Positions 5,470 through 5,871 of a DNA stretch of 5,871 nucleotides are shown one piece after another. The position numbers and the translations under genes are program-made. Under the pieces are notes generated by a model, which saw only the letters and a list, made by a program, of their open reading frames with translations, searched no databases and was not told the origin of the DNA. How positions within the stretch are numbered: position 1 is the stretch's first letter; every line of letters starts with the position of its first letter. Source of the stretch: an uncultured Bacteroidia bacterium (GTDB lineage: Bacteria; Bacteroidota; Bacteroidia; Bacteroidales; UBA932); contig CACXFP010000233.1 of the NCBI GenBank assembly GCA_902766985.1, positions 1-5,871 of the forward strand, given 5' to 3'.

Positions 5470-5871
5470 ATGAACATTAGAAAGAAACTAATTGGATTGG
5501 TCCTGCTGCTTTTGCCGCTTTGCGCGGGAGCGCAGAACTTTGCCCTTAAGACAAACTTGTATGCCGATGCTGCGGCTGCTGTTAACTTAGGAGCTGAAAT
5601 CGGCCTGGCGCCGAAGTGGACCTTCGACATCAACGGAGACTATATGGGTTGGAGGACCGGTGATTATCTGAAGTTCATCACCAATTCCGACGAGGCCAGC
5701 TGGAAGCATTGGTTCGTACAGCCCGAGGTTCGTTATTGGTTCTGCGACCGTTTCATGGGTCACTTCGTCGGGGTGCACGCCATTGGTGGACAGTTCAACC
5801 TCGGCAATGCCGACACGCCGTTTTCCTTCCTCGGCAATAATTGGGCGAAGCTGAAAGATCATCGTTACCAG
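5470..5871 (+). CDS. Exported DUF3575-family protein, N-terminal part (3' truncated by window edge)
   Basis: The first 134 residues are visible, with no stop before the window ends. They start with a Sec signal peptide: MNIRKK, a leucine-rich core (GLVLLLLPLC), and a likely signal peptidase I site AGA|QN after residue 21. The mature part begins FALKTNLYADAAAAVNLGAEIGLAPKWTFDINGDY and includes KHWFVQPEVRYWFCDRFMGHFVGVHAIGGQFN (about 79-110). I recognise this as the DUF3575 pattern of Bacteroidetes: a TNL..D motif, alternating aromatic/glycine strands, and a WFVQPEVRYW core. The strand pattern suggests an outer-membrane beta-barrel, but no biochemical function is established for the family that I know of. 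DUF3575 genes are often found in Bacteroidales fimbria-type clusters, frequently with DUF3868 and fimbrillin-like genes downstream. The gene is divergent from the membrane AraC regulator, which may control it. Confidence 0.88.
   Translation, partial: MNIRKKLIGLVLLLLPLCAGAQNFALKTNLYADAAAAVNLGAEIGLAPKWTFDINGDYMGWRTGDYLKFITNSDEASWKHWFVQPEVRYWFCDRFMGHFVGVHAIGGQFNLGNADTPFSFLGNNWAKLKDHRYQ

Noticed and set aside
1..5871. tRNA, rRNA, CRISPR array, insertion sequence or transposase
   Set aside because: I looked for these and saw no regularly spaced repeats, no terminal inverted repeats flanking a transposase, and no RNA gene signatures.

Overview
The window looks like chromosomal DNA of a Bacteroidales bacterium (Bacteroides/Prevotella/Alistipes-like, probably gut-associated). 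Evidence: TAnnTTTG-type -7 promoter boxes, weak or absent Shine-Dalgarno sites before several genes, a fimbrillin-like lipoprotein reading frame, a DUF3575 family protein and a membrane-spanning AraC-type regulator. The genus cannot be fixed from the sequence alone.

Region 1 (2-2808, + strand) is the end of an L-rhamnose utilisation operon: the 3' part of rhaB (rhamnulokinase), complete rhaA (L-rhamnose isomerase, with all six metal ligands present) and complete rhaT (L-rhamnose-H+ symporter). The genes lie 2 and 6 nt apart. RhaT imports L-rhamnose, RhaA converts it to L-rhamnulose and RhaB phosphorylates it. The aldolase and lactaldehyde oxidoreductase that complete the pathway do not follow rhaT here.

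Region 2 (2809-3872) holds a secreted, glycine-repeat, fimbrillin-like lipoprotein frame that is intact except for one in-frame TAA directly after the lipobox cysteine. It is therefore a nonsense-inactivated gene or a sequence error. A perfect 13-bp hairpin with a short T-run closes this region and overlaps the last codons of the convergent gene.

Region 3 (3859-5214, - strand) is a 451-residue one-component regulator with about seven N-terminal membrane helices and a C-terminal AraC DNA-binding domain.

Region 4 (5215-5871) is an AT-rich divergent intergenic stretch with an 11-G homopolymer and a candidate promoter on each strand. It is followed by the 5' part of an exported DUF3575 protein that runs off the window.

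The most interesting reading is that regions 2-4 form the edge of a surface-adhesin/fimbria-like locus with its own membrane regulator and two possible on/off features (the nonsense codon and the G-tract). This is inference; the rhamnose operon itself is ordinary.
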